Assembly: GCF_014697615.1 (NCBI RefSeq)
Contig: NZ_JACJSD010000033.1
Location: forward strand, 1 to 64,000
DNA length: 64,000 nucleotides
Source: Nostoc sp. FACHB-280
GTDB lineage: Bacteria; Cyanobacteriota; Cyanobacteriia; Cyanobacteriales; Nostocaceae
Direction of reading: 5' to 3'
The stretch's first letter is position 1; every line of letters begins with the position of its first letter. This document shows positions 40,142 through 49,649 of the stretch, one piece after another. A program made the translations under genes and the position numbers. The notes beneath the pieces are model-generated. The model saw only the letters and a program-made list of their open reading frames with translations. It did not search any database and was not told the DNA's origin.

Positions 40142-40279
40142 AAGCTTTCCCTGCTAACCCAGGGGAAAGGCTAGTTGAATAAACTAGCAGTTGAGAGAAA
40201 AAGCCGCGTCTTGTTCAGTGCGGCTTGCCGATGATAAACCGTTGTTCTTTTCTCAATCTTCTCATTGGAGGAAACCCAA

Positions 40280-40630
40280 ATGTCTCACTTTAGCACTCTT
40301 CGCACCAAAATCACCGATGCAGAAATCCTCAAAGCTTCTTTACGCGACTTGGGTATTACCGTAAAGACAGAAGCAGATGTACGCGGTTATAACGGTCAGC
40401 GTGTACGTTCCGACATCGTTGCTGTTTTGGAAGGCGAATATGATCTCGGCTGGTCTCGCAATAGCGATGGTTCCTTCGACCTCATCGCTGACCTGTGGGG
40501 CGTTGCTAAAAAGCACAACCAAACCGAGTTAATCAACTCTATTAATCAAAAATATGCAGTCAACAAGACTTTGGCTGAAGTAAAACAGCGCGGTTTGCAA
40601 AACGCTAACGTTAAGTTGGTATTGCAATAG
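40280..40630 (+). CDS. ycf35: Ycf35/DUF1257 family protein
   Basis: 116 residues from the ATG at 40280 (MSHFSTLRTKITDAEIL), which has TTGGAGGAAACCCAA just upstream; an in-frame start at 40265 is unlikely. It matches DUF1257 (Ycf35) in full: DLGITVKTEADVRGYNGQ and EGEYDLGWSRNSDGSFDLIADLWG are conserved. The family is shared by cyanobacteria and algal plastids and its function is unknown. It lies 138 bases after ycf46 and has its own terminator, so it is probably strongly expressed on its own. Confidence 0.93.
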   Translation: MSHFSTLRTKITDAEILKASLRDLGITVKTEADVRGYNGQRVRSDIVAVLEGEYDLGWSRNSDGSFDLIADLWGVAKKHNQTELINSINQKYAVNKTLAEVKQRGLQNANVKLVLQ

Positions 40631-40659
40631 TAATTTCTCTGCGCGTTCCCAAAGCTGCA

Positions 40660-40697
40660 CGGGTTAACCACACTATAGCGGTTAGCCCGCTTTTTTT
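40660..40697 (+). terminator. Intrinsic terminator of ycf35
   Basis: CGGGTTAACC (40660-40669) pairs with GGTTAGCCCG (40680-40689) with one A-G mismatch, followed by C and seven T. It is 30 bases after the stop codon. Confidence 0.9.
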
Positions 40698-40841
40698 GCC
40701 TTATTTCGGGGCTGGGTTGATTCTCAGTCCTGCATTTTTTATGTGTGATAATTTTATGTAGAATAAATCATCAAATGGTACTACCCCAGATAGTCATGGT
40801 TGCTGTGATTTCTCCAATGACTGTCCTGAAAATATATCTTC

Positions 40842-41690
40842 TCAATCTTTTTGCTGAGAAAATTTGTAACTACCCCACAAGGATAAAGCGATCGCCACTA
40901 CTAATAAAATCGGTATACTGTACCAGGGAAACTCAGATAAAGGTGAGTAAACAACTGCCCGTAAACCAGTGCTGGCGTAGGTTAAAGGTAATAAGTAAAC
41001 TACACATTTCAACGCTACTGGTAAGGTGCTGGGGTCAAAAAAAGTTGCACCGAGGAAAGACATCGGCACAATTACGAAGTTGTTATATAGTCCCACAGAT
41101 TCGAGCGATCGCACACTTAACCCAACAATTACCCCCAACCCCGCAAATACAGCACAATTCAACACTAGCAACAACAAAAATAACGGATTTAAAAAATTCC
41201 AGTTTCCGGTAAACAGTAGTGCTACCAAAATTACCGAACCAGATGTCATCAAACCCCGCACAATTCCCGCCAGCATTTTACCAATATGCAGAGCTAAAGG
41301 ATTTATGGGAACCAGTAACATCTCTTCAAAGGTTTTGCTAAACAGCCTTTCGCCACAAATGGAAAATGTCGTACCACCGAAACTAATCGTCATCGATGAT
41401 AAAGCTACCATCCCCGGCAGAATAAATTCTAGATAATTATCATAATTCCCGGTCACACTTGAGCCTGGTCTAATTGAGCTACCTAATCCCAAACCAAACG
41501 CCAAAATATATATTAGCGGTGAGATTAAACCAGTGGCGGCAACTTGAGTGATTCTGGCTCGCAATTTTAACCACTCTCCCCAAAAAATTGTCAGACTATC
41601 CGCTACTAAAAGTTGAAATTGTGTAGTTTTAACTTGTTTTCCCCAGAGGAATACTTTTTGAGTTGTCACTTGCTTGCAGTCACTGATCAA
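40842..41690 (-). CDS. ABC-2 type transporter permease
   Basis: 282 residues with six predicted helices, the first at about 45-70. The family motif GGTTFSIC in the third helix region, EEMLLVPINPLALHIGKML, and a C-terminal YLLPLTYASTGLR are typical of the NodJ/DrrB-type ABC-2 permeases. These export lipids, polysaccharide precursors or drugs with an ATPase subunit. No ATP-binding gene is adjacent, so the partner lies elsewhere. The start may be a few codons later. It is transcribed alone toward the ycf35 terminator. Confidence 0.88.
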   Translation of the reverse strand: MISDCKQVTTQKVFLWGKQVKTTQFQLLVADSLTIFWGEWLKLRARITQVAATGLISPLIYILAFGLGLGSSIRPGSSVTGNYDNYLEFILPGMVALSSMTISFGGTTFSICGERLFSKTFEEMLLVPINPLALHIGKMLAGIVRGLMTSGSVILVALLFTGNWNFLNPLFLLLLVLNCAVFAGLGVIVGLSVRSLESVGLYNNFVIVPMSFLGATFFDPSTLPVALKCVVYLLPLTYASTGLRAVVYSPLSEFPWYSIPILLVVAIALSLWGSYKFSQQKD

Positions 41691-41934
41691 AGTTTTTGTA
41701 ATAATACTTTACACTCTTCAGTGATGCAATTAATACTTATCATCAAAAATGCTTATTTGACAATTTATGTATTATGAATCACTAGATATAGTGAGGCAAT
41801 TTTATTTAGACTCTAAAAAGTCATCGTACTACTAAAATTTTGCAGACAATCATCGCTCAAAATCGGCATACTGAAATAAGGAGAGCAGTGCAAACAGCTC
41901 CCTGCTTTCCAAAATGTGAAGGTGTAAAGTAAAA

Positions 41935-42474
41935 ATGAGACGTAAATCTACTGGTAGATCAGCCACAACCTCTAAACCACCGGCTTTTCAGCCTTCTCTG
42001 TTCAACCTCACGACGATCGCTGTTTTGGGAGGTGTGCTAGTTTTAGGTATTGGGATTGGCATTGCTTTTAGCTCCACAACTACATTAACGCCCTCCAACG
42101 TAGCTTCGCGGGAGTTTATTGATACAAAAGCCCCCAACCCAGAGATTTGCGTACAATACGGCGCTAGTGCAATGGTGATGGATGCCAGGTTATTTGTTAC
42201 ACTCAACCCATTTAACGTTTATGTTGCTCAACCAAGTATGCGTCCTGGGTGTGTGTTACGGCAAAATAACTGGGCAATTTTAGAACAACGCAAACTTATC
42301 ACTTCAGAACAAGTCAGAGAATGTAAAAATCGTCTGAATACCTTTGGTTTTACAGGTAGTTTAGATAGCGAAAAGCCTGATATTAGATGTATTTATCAAA
42401 ACGAAGCAGCACAAAACTTCTTCACATCTCAACCAGGTGCAGTTGCAGTGCCTCAAGAAACAGATAGATTTTAA
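41935..42474 (+). CDS. DUF3172 domain protein
   Basis: 179 residues. One membrane helix (about 27-50: LTTIAVLGGVLVLGIGIGIAF) and an N-terminal basic tail precede a soluble domain with four Cys that are well placed for disulfides (NPEICVQYGASAMVMD, RPGCVLRQNNW, CKNRLNTFGF, DIRCIYQN). This layout matches the cyanobacterial DUF3172 family, for which no function is known. The domain probably faces the periplasm or lumen. It is divergent from the ABC permease. Confidence 0.85.
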   Translation: MRRKSTGRSATTSKPPAFQPSLFNLTTIAVLGGVLVLGIGIGIAFSSTTTLTPSNVASREFIDTKAPNPEICVQYGASAMVMDARLFVTLNPFNVYVAQPSMRPGCVLRQNNWAILEQRKLITSEQVRECKNRLNTFGFTGSLDSEKPDIRCIYQNEAAQNFFTSQPGAVAVPQETDRF

Positions 42475-42479
42475 GAGAG

Positions 42480-42595
42480 GCTGGGGGTTAGAGACTAGGG
42501 GCTAGGGACTAGTATTTTACTCAGCACTCACACTTCGACTCCTTTCGACTTCGCTCAAGGCAAGTCGCTCAGTGTACAGCACTCAGCACTTTTAA
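42480..42595. repeat. Repeat-rich spacer
   Basis: GGGGTTAGAGACTAGGGGCT-type heptamers followed by CAGCACTCA and CTTCGACT repeats, between two convergent genes. Nothing coding. Confidence 0.5.
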
Positions 42596-42596
42596 C

Positions 42597-43451
42597 TTAT
42601 GGCTTGGGAAGAGGTTGTCCAAACTCAATCACTGGGATTTGGACTTCATTTGATTGATAGTTGGGTGTGCTTGGTGTTGTAGGGACGGGAAAATTAGGGT
42701 TGGCTAGGGGCGGAATATTATTCACATTACTAGGTTGATTAGGAAAGTTAGCTGGAGGCAGAACTGAGCCTTGGATTTGATATGGAGTACTGGGGGCAAG
42801 TGGAGGTACTGTAATATAAGGTTGCTGTTGGTTATTAGAAATGGGCGGTAATGTACTTGGTAACTGTAGATAATTAGAGTTGGAATTTAAATTAGTAGGT
42901 GTTGGTGGATAGTAGTTGTGAGACGCTGGCGGTAGGCTATTGATGCTAGGCTGTCTGTTAGTCGGTTGAATTGAAAGATTTGTACTAGAAGTAAAAGGAC
43001 GCAATACCCAGCGTGTGGGGTTGTATCTAGATACAGGTTGTAGTTTTACCTGATTGATATCTATATAAATTCCATCTGCTAAATCTAGAACGATTCGAGT
43101 TATGTTGGCGTTCAATTGAGAAACTCGGACTCGTTGAATTGCTCCAGAATAACTTTGCTTGGTTGCAACATAACCCAATTTAGTATCTGGCAAGTCAATA
43201 ACCAGACGTGGAGGTTGGGAAAGATAGAAATATTGAGGCTTTGTTGCTGCTGACAGTGTAAATTCTAGTTGGGCTGCTTCTGGATAAAATTGCCAGTCAT
43301 TCAATTTAGCGATTTGTGCCGCATAAGTACTAGGAGTTTCTAAAGAAATTGCTGTGTAAAATCCTAGCAAACTGATGCTAACACCCTGACTCCATAATAA
43401 AAACCATTGAGGTTTTCGGTTTGTATACATTATTTGATTCCTTTGCAACAA
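42597..43451 (-). CDS. AMIN-domain exported protein
   Basis: 284 residues. After a signal segment (about 18-45, beginning WFLLWSQGVSISLLGF), residues about 50-155 form an AMIN domain: YPEAAQLEFTLSAA, PRLVIDLPDTKLGY, and ITRIVLDLADGIY. AMIN domains anchor proteins to peptidoglycan or the division site. The C-terminal third is Pro/Asn/Gln-rich and disordered, with no amidase or secretin domain, so it is a shortened relative. It is on the minus strand downstream of a small exported protein gene and a CPA2 antiporter. Confidence 0.85.
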   Translation of the reverse strand: MLQRNQIMYTNRKPQWFLLWSQGVSISLLGFYTAISLETPSTYAAQIAKLNDWQFYPEAAQLEFTLSAATKPQYFYLSQPPRLVIDLPDTKLGYVATKQSYSGAIQRVRVSQLNANITRIVLDLADGIYIDINQVKLQPVSRYNPTRWVLRPFTSSTNLSIQPTNRQPSINSLPPASHNYYPPTPTNLNSNSNYLQLPSTLPPISNNQQQPYITVPPLAPSTPYQIQGSVLPPANFPNQPSNVNNIPPLANPNFPVPTTPSTPNYQSNEVQIPVIEFGQPLPKP

Positions 43452-43576
43452 GAACCTTGATTTTGGGAGGGTGTAAGGGTTGGAAAAATATCTACCCTTT
43501 CACCAGCTAAACCCTTAGTTTTTAGTTTTCGTGCCTAACTTCACCCAATTTCTGACTTTCATAATTTGCCCATATT

Positions 43577-44083
43577 TTAATGTGGATTTACTTTTTGTGA
43601 TTTTTCTGGTGTTGATTGTTTAGCAGCAGTGAATTTCAGGGTTTGAGGAATACCATTGACTGTGAATTCTCCTGTGATTTTATCTTGATCTATTAGCTGT
43701 ATTTGCATAGCGATCGCTTGATTTGAGTTAGTCTGAGAGTTGGAATCAAGACACATAATTTTTGGATCAACTTTGCCAGAAAAACTGATCTGTTGATTTT
43801 TCAAGATACCTGTCAGAGAAGGTTGTTCAGTCTCTGTACTGAGATTAACTGGTACTAAAGAGGCATTCAAGTAAATACCTGATTGTTGCATATTTAATAC
43901 CAGAGAACTTGCGGTTTCACAACTGGGTAATTTTGTCGCCAGAGTCAAAAGGTAGCGGCCATCAACTACAGGAGGGGCTTTAAGATTACTTTCTCCATAG
44001 GCGGTGACGGTTTTAAACAACAGTAACACTGAACCTATGGCTACTCCGTAGAAGGTTAAAGATTTAGCATTCAAATGATTCAT
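43577..44083 (-). CDS. Hypothetical exported protein
   Basis: 168 residues. A hydrophobic N-terminal segment (about 10-28, GVAIGSVLLLFKTVTAYG) is a likely signal anchor or signal peptide. The rest is a beta-rich, polar domain with two Cys (LPSCETAS and KIMCLDS) and a late KITGEFTVNGIPQTLKF. It matches no family I can name. It starts 27 bases after the CPA2 antiporter stop on the same strand and probably belongs to that operon. Confidence 0.55.
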   Translation of the reverse strand: MNHLNAKSLTFYGVAIGSVLLLFKTVTAYGESNLKAPPVVDGRYLLTLATKLPSCETASSLVLNMQQSGIYLNASLVPVNLSTETEQPSLTGILKNQQISFSGKVDPKIMCLDSNSQTNSNQAIAMQIQLIDQDKITGEFTVNGIPQTLKFTAAKQSTPEKSQKVNPH

Positions 44084-44109
44084 CTGTTTAACTTGTGGAA
44101 ATCCAAAAT

Positions 44110-46302
44110 CTAAAATTGTGTGACTGTTGATTCTTGGTTGCTAATTTCTGGGAGTACAGAAGCCAAATGGGATGTAACTTGGCTATGACGGCGGGTAATA
44201 AGTAGGGAAGAACGACATTGAATAGCTAAAGCATCTGTATATCTGCCAAGGGTTTGACGTTCAATTCCCCAAACGCGGCTAGTACCAGCAATTGTCAAGT
44301 CGACAGCTTCAGAAGCTTCTACTACAGCTTGAATTGGCTCTGGAGATTCGACGGTTTTAATTTCGATGCGATCGCGTACACTAGCTGGTAATTGCTCTAT
44401 CATTTTGTGCAGTTCATAACTCAACTCTTCTTGATGTTGGTTATCTCCCAGTACCTGTAAAATTCGCAACATACAAGTGTCACGGTTCAGCAAGAGTCTC
44501 AAAGCTAAAATCAAGGCTAAATCATCATGGATATTGGCTGAGTAAGGCACTAATAAATTTTCTAAGCGTTCGGAACCACGGTCTACAAACACAGCAACAT
44601 CCACTGGTGCGATGCTCAGAATTTGACCAACTCGACCACCTAAGCGATTATTACTAAAAGCTGGACGGTGCCATCCCACTAGAATTAAATCAGGTTGCTC
44701 AATTTTGGCTATTTGAGCAGTTTCTCGCGCCACATTACTTGATACGCGAATGATGGGATGTATATGAGAACGAGCTATTGGCGGTTCTAAGGTATTAATT
44801 AATTCTTCTAGTTCCAGGCGACGCTGAAGAATTAATCGTTCTGCTTCCACTGGGGTACTCTCAAAAGCATAATCTTCTTGCAATTCAATTAAGCTGAGAG
44901 GATTGACGACAGCAGGTTGTTTGTAATTCAGCCCCAACGCCACTGCTAACTGTACCAAACCTTTTTGGGTGCTGGGATTTGCCACTGGGACTAAAATTCG
45001 GTAACTAGGAGCAGGTTCAACAATATTCGGGGTTTCAGTAGTTGTTTCTACTTCTAAGTCTGGTTCAACAACATCTAACTTGATGAGGCGTTTTGGATAT
45101 GTCCACTCTAGTAGCGGCGAAGTCATAAATGTTGTTACCAATGCCATAATCACCAGCATGGTAAAGACTAGGGGCGAAATTACTTTTAACTCCAAACCGA
45201 TATTGAGAACAATGAGTTCTGTTAAACCGCGAGTATTCATTAACCAACCAAGGGCTGAAGCTTCGCGTTTATTAATTCCACTGACACGAGCAGCGACATA
45301 AGTGCCAATATACTTGCCTGCGATCGCCACTAGCAATACCAAGCCACACAATAACCACAAATCAGGACGATTTAATAAACCAATCTGTGTCCGCAAACCA
45401 CTGTAGGCAAAAAATATTGGTAGCAGAAATATCAAAACAAAATCTTCAGTTTTGACGGCTAATTCTCGCACTAAATCTGCATTTTTGGGCATGGCGGCTC
45501 CCAATAAAAATGCCCCAAAAATCAAATGAATCCCAATTAGTTCGGTGATGAGTGCAGAGCCAACTACCGCCATATAAATTACAGCTAAAAGTAACTGGCT
45601 TAAGCGTCCAGTCCGGCGGTAGTAAGTTGCTAATCGTTTCAGAAACCAGCGCCCCACCGTCAGCATAAAGCCAATGTAGACTATGCTTTCAATAATGGTA
45701 GGTATAGCACCAAAAAAATTACCAGTACGTGCAACTGCGATCGCTACTGCTAAAATACACCACGCCGTCACATCATCTACTGCTGCACAAGTTAATGCTA
45801 GGGTTCCTAAACGCGTTCCCTGCAAATTATTCTCTGTAATAATTCGCGCCAACACAGGAAAAGCAGTAATTGACATTGCTGCACCTAAAAATAAGGCAAA
45901 AGCAGTAAACGAAACACCAGCATTAGAAACCAGAGGATACAGCAGTAAAGACAAAACAGTTGCCAGAGAAAACGGCACAATGATGCTGACGTTTGAGGTA
46001 AGAATTGCTGCTTGTAAGTTTCCACTAAGATATTTAGGATTAAGTTCTAAGCCAATCAAAAACATGAAAAATATTAATCCCACCTGAGATAAAACATTAA
46101 GGAAGGGAATTGTTTCTGGCGGGAACAAACTAGCTGCTAGATGGGGGGTAAGCAATCCGAATAAAGATGGGCCAAGCATAATCCCGGCAACAATCTCACC
46201 AATTACCAAAGGTTGCTTAATTGATTTGAATGCCAGACCTATGAGCCGGGACATTCCAATAACAATCAGCACCTCGATGAGAACGAGAATAACTGTGTGC
46301 AT
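44110..46302 (-). CDS. CPA2 cation/proton antiporter with universal stress domains
   Basis: 730 residues. Residues about 1-390 form a KefB/CPA2-type exchanger with 12-13 helices (GEIVAGIMLGPSLFG, FLIGLELNPKYL, TCAAVDDVTAWCIL with the ion-binding Asp pair, and NTRGLTELIVLNIGLE). Residues about 425-570 and 580-710 look like two universal stress protein (Usp) domains; the second has VDLTIAGTSRVWG. So the exchanger is probably regulated by nucleotide or stress signal. It likely moves Na+ or K+ for H+ in the plasma membrane. Confidence 0.92.
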   Translation of the reverse strand: MHTVILVLIEVLIVIGMSRLIGLAFKSIKQPLVIGEIVAGIMLGPSLFGLLTPHLAASLFPPETIPFLNVLSQVGLIFFMFLIGLELNPKYLSGNLQAAILTSNVSIIVPFSLATVLSLLLYPLVSNAGVSFTAFALFLGAAMSITAFPVLARIITENNLQGTRLGTLALTCAAVDDVTAWCILAVAIAVARTGNFFGAIPTIIESIVYIGFMLTVGRWFLKRLATYYRRTGRLSQLLLAVIYMAVVGSALITELIGIHLIFGAFLLGAAMPKNADLVRELAVKTEDFVLIFLLPIFFAYSGLRTQIGLLNRPDLWLLCGLVLLVAIAGKYIGTYVAARVSGINKREASALGWLMNTRGLTELIVLNIGLELKVISPLVFTMLVIMALVTTFMTSPLLEWTYPKRLIKLDVVEPDLEVETTTETPNIVEPAPSYRILVPVANPSTQKGLVQLAVALGLNYKQPAVVNPLSLIELQEDYAFESTPVEAERLILQRRLELEELINTLEPPIARSHIHPIIRVSSNVARETAQIAKIEQPDLILVGWHRPAFSNNRLGGRVGQILSIAPVDVAVFVDRGSERLENLLVPYSANIHDDLALILALRLLLNRDTCMLRILQVLGDNQHQEELSYELHKMIEQLPASVRDRIEIKTVESPEPIQAVVEASEAVDLTIAGTSRVWGIERQTLGRYTDALAIQCRSSLLITRRHSQVTSHLASVLPEISNQESTVTQF

Positions 46303-46810
46303 GGTTTCCTCTGAATAACTATCTGGTTTCCCTAAGATGATTCTTGAAACAATGGGAAATTGTCAACCTAATTCATCATATTCCATGTAAATTTATGCCT
46401 TATTTTGATGTTAATTGTTGTTACAACATGGTTATATAAATCAAGTGCGAATTGGTTAAATTTATGGGATATTCAGAGAATAATTAGCAAAAATGCAGCA
46501 AAAACATTAATGAATAATGAATAATTGCTAGTTATATCTTTTGTATTAACGTCTAAGCGTTGATAAACGCAGTTAACAATTTTAAATTAAATTTTATCTG
46601 GAGAATTACTTAATATTAATGTGTTGGAAATAGTGAAAATTACTGCCAACTACTGATTTAGAACATTACTATTTGTTTTTTAAACATAGAAAATTTCATA
46701 TCCCCGACTTCTTCAAGAAGTCGGGGATATGCTTGTTTTTGACAAATTCATTGATAAAAATTGGCGTGAGTCAAACAATTTTGGCTTTTAAATTGACTCC
46801 GCCGATACAT
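46303..46810. other. Intergenic region with one strong hairpin
   Basis: About 500 AT-rich bases between two minus-strand genes. Apart from the hairpin at 46697-46731 nothing is recognised. Confidence 0.4.
46697..46740. terminator. Perfect 17-bp hairpin, likely terminator
   Basis: Arms of 17 bases (46697-46713 and 46715-46731, core TCCCCGACTTCTT and its complement) with a minimal loop; GCTTGTTTTT follows on the plus strand. A closely related TGACTT/AAGTCGG hairpin is at 49456-49488. It ends transcripts on one or both strands downstream of the SGNH gene. Confidence 0.75.
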
Positions 46811-47530
46811 TTATCTCAATTGGTATTCTGGTTGAGCATGATAGGGTGCTAAAGCATCCCATTTCAACACATCATCTAACAATGCTTGGTAGCCTAATGT
46901 ATTGGGATGTAAACCATCAGCATTCATTCTTTGGCGTAACCAAATTTCACCACGTCCCATCCATTGGTCAAAAATATCCAAGTAAGGAATTTGACGTTGT
47001 TGACAAGCTAGGCGCGTGGCTTCTTTATAACGGTGTTGGTCAGTATGATTGAAATAAAAACAATCCAGAAATGGCATTTTAGTTTCATCTACAGGTGTCA
47101 TACCCACAAATAAAACTGGACAAAGTTGCTGCGCCAAGTCTAGTAAATGGGCAATATCGGCTTCAAAAGTGGCGAAATCTGTGTAATTTTTGCCATTGGG
47201 ACGACCTAACCGCGCTGAATCATTCACCCCAACTGAAAGAATAATTAAATCAGGAACACGATTACGGAGTTCGCCACGATGACGAAATTCTACTTCTAGT
47301 CTTTGGGCTACTTGTTGTGTGCGATCGCCTCTGACACCTAAATTATATAAAACATGACCAGCACTACCAGGCAACATCCACCATCGCCGCAGTTGTTCTA
47401 CCCAACCACCACGTTCGGGATCACCAAAACCGTAAACTATGCTGTCTCCAAGAGCGACAATCTTCAAAGACTGACATTGATTAGGGGCTAAAGACAGTTG
47501 CATTGAAGAAAGAGCTTGTAATGTTTGCAT
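46811..47530 (-). CDS. SGNH/GDSL-type esterase/lipase
   Basis: 239 residues of the GDSL hydrolase family. Block I KIVALGDSIVYGFGD has the nucleophile Ser (near residue 31), block II has a Gly (LGVRGDR), block III VGVNDSARLG has Asn, and block V DGLHPNTLGYQ has Asp and His. No signal peptide is obvious, so it acts inside the cell. The substrate is unknown; such proteins act as esterases, thioesterases or lysophospholipases. It is monocistronic, with a strong hairpin after it. Confidence 0.87.
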   Translation of the reverse strand: MQTLQALSSMQLSLAPNQCQSLKIVALGDSIVYGFGDPERGGWVEQLRRWWMLPGSAGHVLYNLGVRGDRTQQVAQRLEVEFRHRGELRNRVPDLIILSVGVNDSARLGRPNGKNYTDFATFEADIAHLLDLAQQLCPVLFVGMTPVDETKMPFLDCFYFNHTDQHRYKEATRLACQQRQIPYLDIFDQWMGRGEIWLRQRMNADGLHPNTLGYQALLDDVLKWDALAPYHAQPEYQLR

Positions 47531-47646
47531 CTTAAAAAAGACTATATTTTATATCTTTACAAGATTCTATACATTTCTACACTATTCCAGCGTATCTTTT
47601 TTGTCATGGGTGCTGCAATGTTGACTTTTCTGAATGTTTCACTGAA

Positions 47647-48312
47647 TTATCTGTTAGACGCTAACTTATCAGCAACACGGGTCGTTTCTGGTAATCTGTA
47701 TTTTGGTGTACAGCGCAATACATAATCAATTGCTGTGGTTAAGCTAATTTTGTGACCACTAGAAATATACAAAGGTTTAACCCCAATGCGTGTCCGTAAC
47801 ACTGCACCAATAGTTTCACCTTGATGTATGAGTGGTTGCCAACTACCTCTAGTTTCCGGTAATTCTTGATGCTTGCCAATGAACAGTGATTTAGCCACAC
47901 CAATCGTCGGCATATCTAAAATTACCCCAAGATGACTAGCTATACCAAGTCTGCGGGGATGGGCAATACCTTGTCCATCACAGAGAATAATATCTGGTAC
48001 TGTTTGAATTTTTGCTAAAGCATCCAGTACAGCTGGAATTTCTCGAAAGGAAAGAAACCCAGGAATGTAGGGAAACGAAGTCGGACGATGCGCCAAGGCT
48101 GTTTCTACAACTTTTAAATCAGGAAAACTCAGCACTGCTACAGCAGCACGGCTAATTGTACCCTCCTCTGCAAAACCCATATCAACACCAGCAACATAAC
48201 TAATAGTTTCTGGGATTTGATCTTCTGTAATTACTTGTTCGCGCAAACTTTCTTGAATAGTGATAGCTTCCTCTAGGGTTTGAGGCCAATTATGAGGTTG
48301 ATAAATCTTCAT
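47647..48312 (-). CDS. nfi: Endonuclease V
   Basis: Cleaves the second phosphodiester 3' to deoxyinosine in damaged DNA. 221 residues from the ATG at 48312 (MKIYQPHNWPQTLEEAITIQ); the in-frame ATG at 48357 is less likely. Family marks: VAGVDMGFAEEG with the metal Asp, FPYIPGFLSFREIP (the YxPGxLxxRE motif), LCDGQGIAHPRRLGIASHLG with the second Asp and substrate loop, and GVKPLYISSGH. All key acidic residues are present, so it should be active. It is on the minus strand, upstream of the SGNH gene. Confidence 0.95.
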   Translation of the reverse strand: MKIYQPHNWPQTLEEAITIQESLREQVITEDQIPETISYVAGVDMGFAEEGTISRAAVAVLSFPDLKVVETALAHRPTSFPYIPGFLSFREIPAVLDALAKIQTVPDIILCDGQGIAHPRRLGIASHLGVILDMPTIGVAKSLFIGKHQELPETRGSWQPLIHQGETIGAVLRTRIGVKPLYISSGHKISLTTAIDYVLRCTPKYRLPETTRVADKLASNR

Positions 48313-48348
48313 AATATCTGGAGAGAAAAATATAATTAAATGGGTGCG

Positions 48349-48362
48349 TAGACGCAAAGCGG
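48349..48362. repeat. Fragment of the small repeat also found in tRNA-Leu(CAG)
   Basis: TAGACGCAAAGCGG matches 13 of 14 bases of the complement of the insert in tRNA-Leu(CAG). The match stops after AGCGG. It shows the insert is a dispersed family and not array-specific. Confidence 0.6.
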
Positions 48363-48943
48363 TGAAAGATTCAGAGTCTTGGCAGTTCTCGTCGAGTCTA
48401 AGTTCGACTAAGTCGTTCTCGAAGAGTAGGACTTATCATCAGACATCGCTAATTTACTCTTTTCTGCTAATTCTTTAATTTCCCTAGACATCGTTATCAA
48501 AGCCCAATCCTTGATAAATACCACAAGCTAATCTAGCAACTACGCTCCATCAAGGCCAAATAAACCGAATAATCTGTCAAATTTAGTGATATTTAACCAC
48601 TCTACCTACAGGTTGATCTTCCCTCTAAAGCATAAGCGATAAACTTCACTCTACAGGTCGATCCCAAAGTAGGATGATTCAACGTAAATATAAGTTAGGT
48701 GAAATTCGCTAAGAAAAATGATTGTGAAACACTAAAAACTGTATGGCTATATGAACTTTGATTCAGCCAACAGCGCCAGTAATTCACAATTAGATTATTC
48801 TGCAAATATCTACCTAAAAATAACTCACTAGCCCAGTATATCTTAATAATTTTGCGCCAACATTTACCCTGATGATGGCATAAATTAGCTGTGCTGGAAA
48901 AATATAACTTATGTGTTGTTAACGTTGTTTTTGAGGAATTCAC
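48363..48943. other. Intergenic region, no accepted gene
   Basis: About 580 bases. GTTCTCGTCGAGTC and TCGACTAAGTCGTTCTCGA repeats lie at 48382-48424. An 82-codon minus-strand frame (48695-48943) overlaps the promoter region of the secreted-protein gene and looks spurious. Confidence 0.45.
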
Positions 48944-49303
48944 ATGAAGAATATGACTTCTGCTTTATCTCTATTACGTCCAGTACGTTTCCTAATTATA
49001 GCTTTTACCTGTGCATTAGTTTTATTTTCTAATGCTTTTCCTGCTTTCGCAATTGAAAGCTATAAAAGTGACCCTACAGAAGCTACCACACAACTGTTAG
49101 AAACTCAAAAGAAAACTGATGAAGTTGGTAGATCCGCACCTCCTGGATTGGAGAAAGTTCAAGAAGAATCAAATAAAGGACTCAACGAAGTGCAAGGTGA
49201 TGCTGACATTGATAAAATGAAGCGTCCTGACAACTCTCAAGCTTCAACCTCAGTGAGAGATGAAGTAGAAAACCTGTTAGAAAAAGTAACAGGTAAAAAG
49301 TAA
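48944..49303 (+). CDS. Small secreted protein of the stress cluster
   Basis: 119 residues. Residues 1-35 form a signal peptide (LLRPVRFLIIAFTCALVLFS, then NAFPAFA before the cleavage site at AFA-IES). The mature part is a polar, charged, probably helical protein of about 84 residues with TQLLETQKKTDEV and SVRDEVENLLEKVTGKK. No fold is recognised. It lies upstream of dps and a stress-protein gene. A similar trio is, as I recall, linked to low-temperature-induced genes in Anabaena, which suggests stress regulation but is not proven here. Confidence 0.65.
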   Translation: MKNMTSALSLLRPVRFLIIAFTCALVLFSNAFPAFAIESYKSDPTEATTQLLETQKKTDEVGRSAPPGLEKVQEESNKGLNEVQGDADIDKMKRPDNSQASTSVRDEVENLLEKVTGKK

Positions 49304-49649
49304 AAATGCTAATCAGCAGTCACAAAGGTAATCTAACTAGTGATATTGGGTAATACTGCATAATCTTTGAATGATAATTATGTGCCAAGTAAAGACTGTG
49401 GCTGCTAATTAGGATCAATACTCTTCATCTTTAGTTCCGCAACTTTGAGATGTTTAGATATCTGACTTATTGAAGAAGTCGGATATCTATCTATTTTTAA
49501 CTACTTTGATAATTTTTCTATTCTAAGTCTGAAATCAATATCACCTTAAGTTGTAAATAATTGTTCTCTGGTAATCTTTCCTATGGTTGATGTAAATAAT
49601 ATTTGATTTTTGTGAACTTATAAATAAGTCTATTTAGGAATTAGAATCC
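49304..49649. other. Intergenic region with a terminator hairpin
   Basis: About 350 bases between the secreted-protein gene and dps. It contains the terminator at 49456-49496 and then the dps promoter region; no -10/-35 pair could be fixed. Confidence 0.45.
49456..49496 (+). terminator. Terminator of the secreted-protein gene
   Basis: AGATATCTGACTT (49456-49468) pairs with AAGTCGGATATCT (49476-49488) with one G-T pair, followed by ATCTATTTTT. It isolates the small secreted-protein gene from dps. Confidence 0.8.

Noticed and set aside
48695-48943. 82-codon minus-strand ORF upstream of the secreted-protein gene
   Set aside because: It begins one base before the plus-strand gene starts and covers its likely promoter; no domain is seen.
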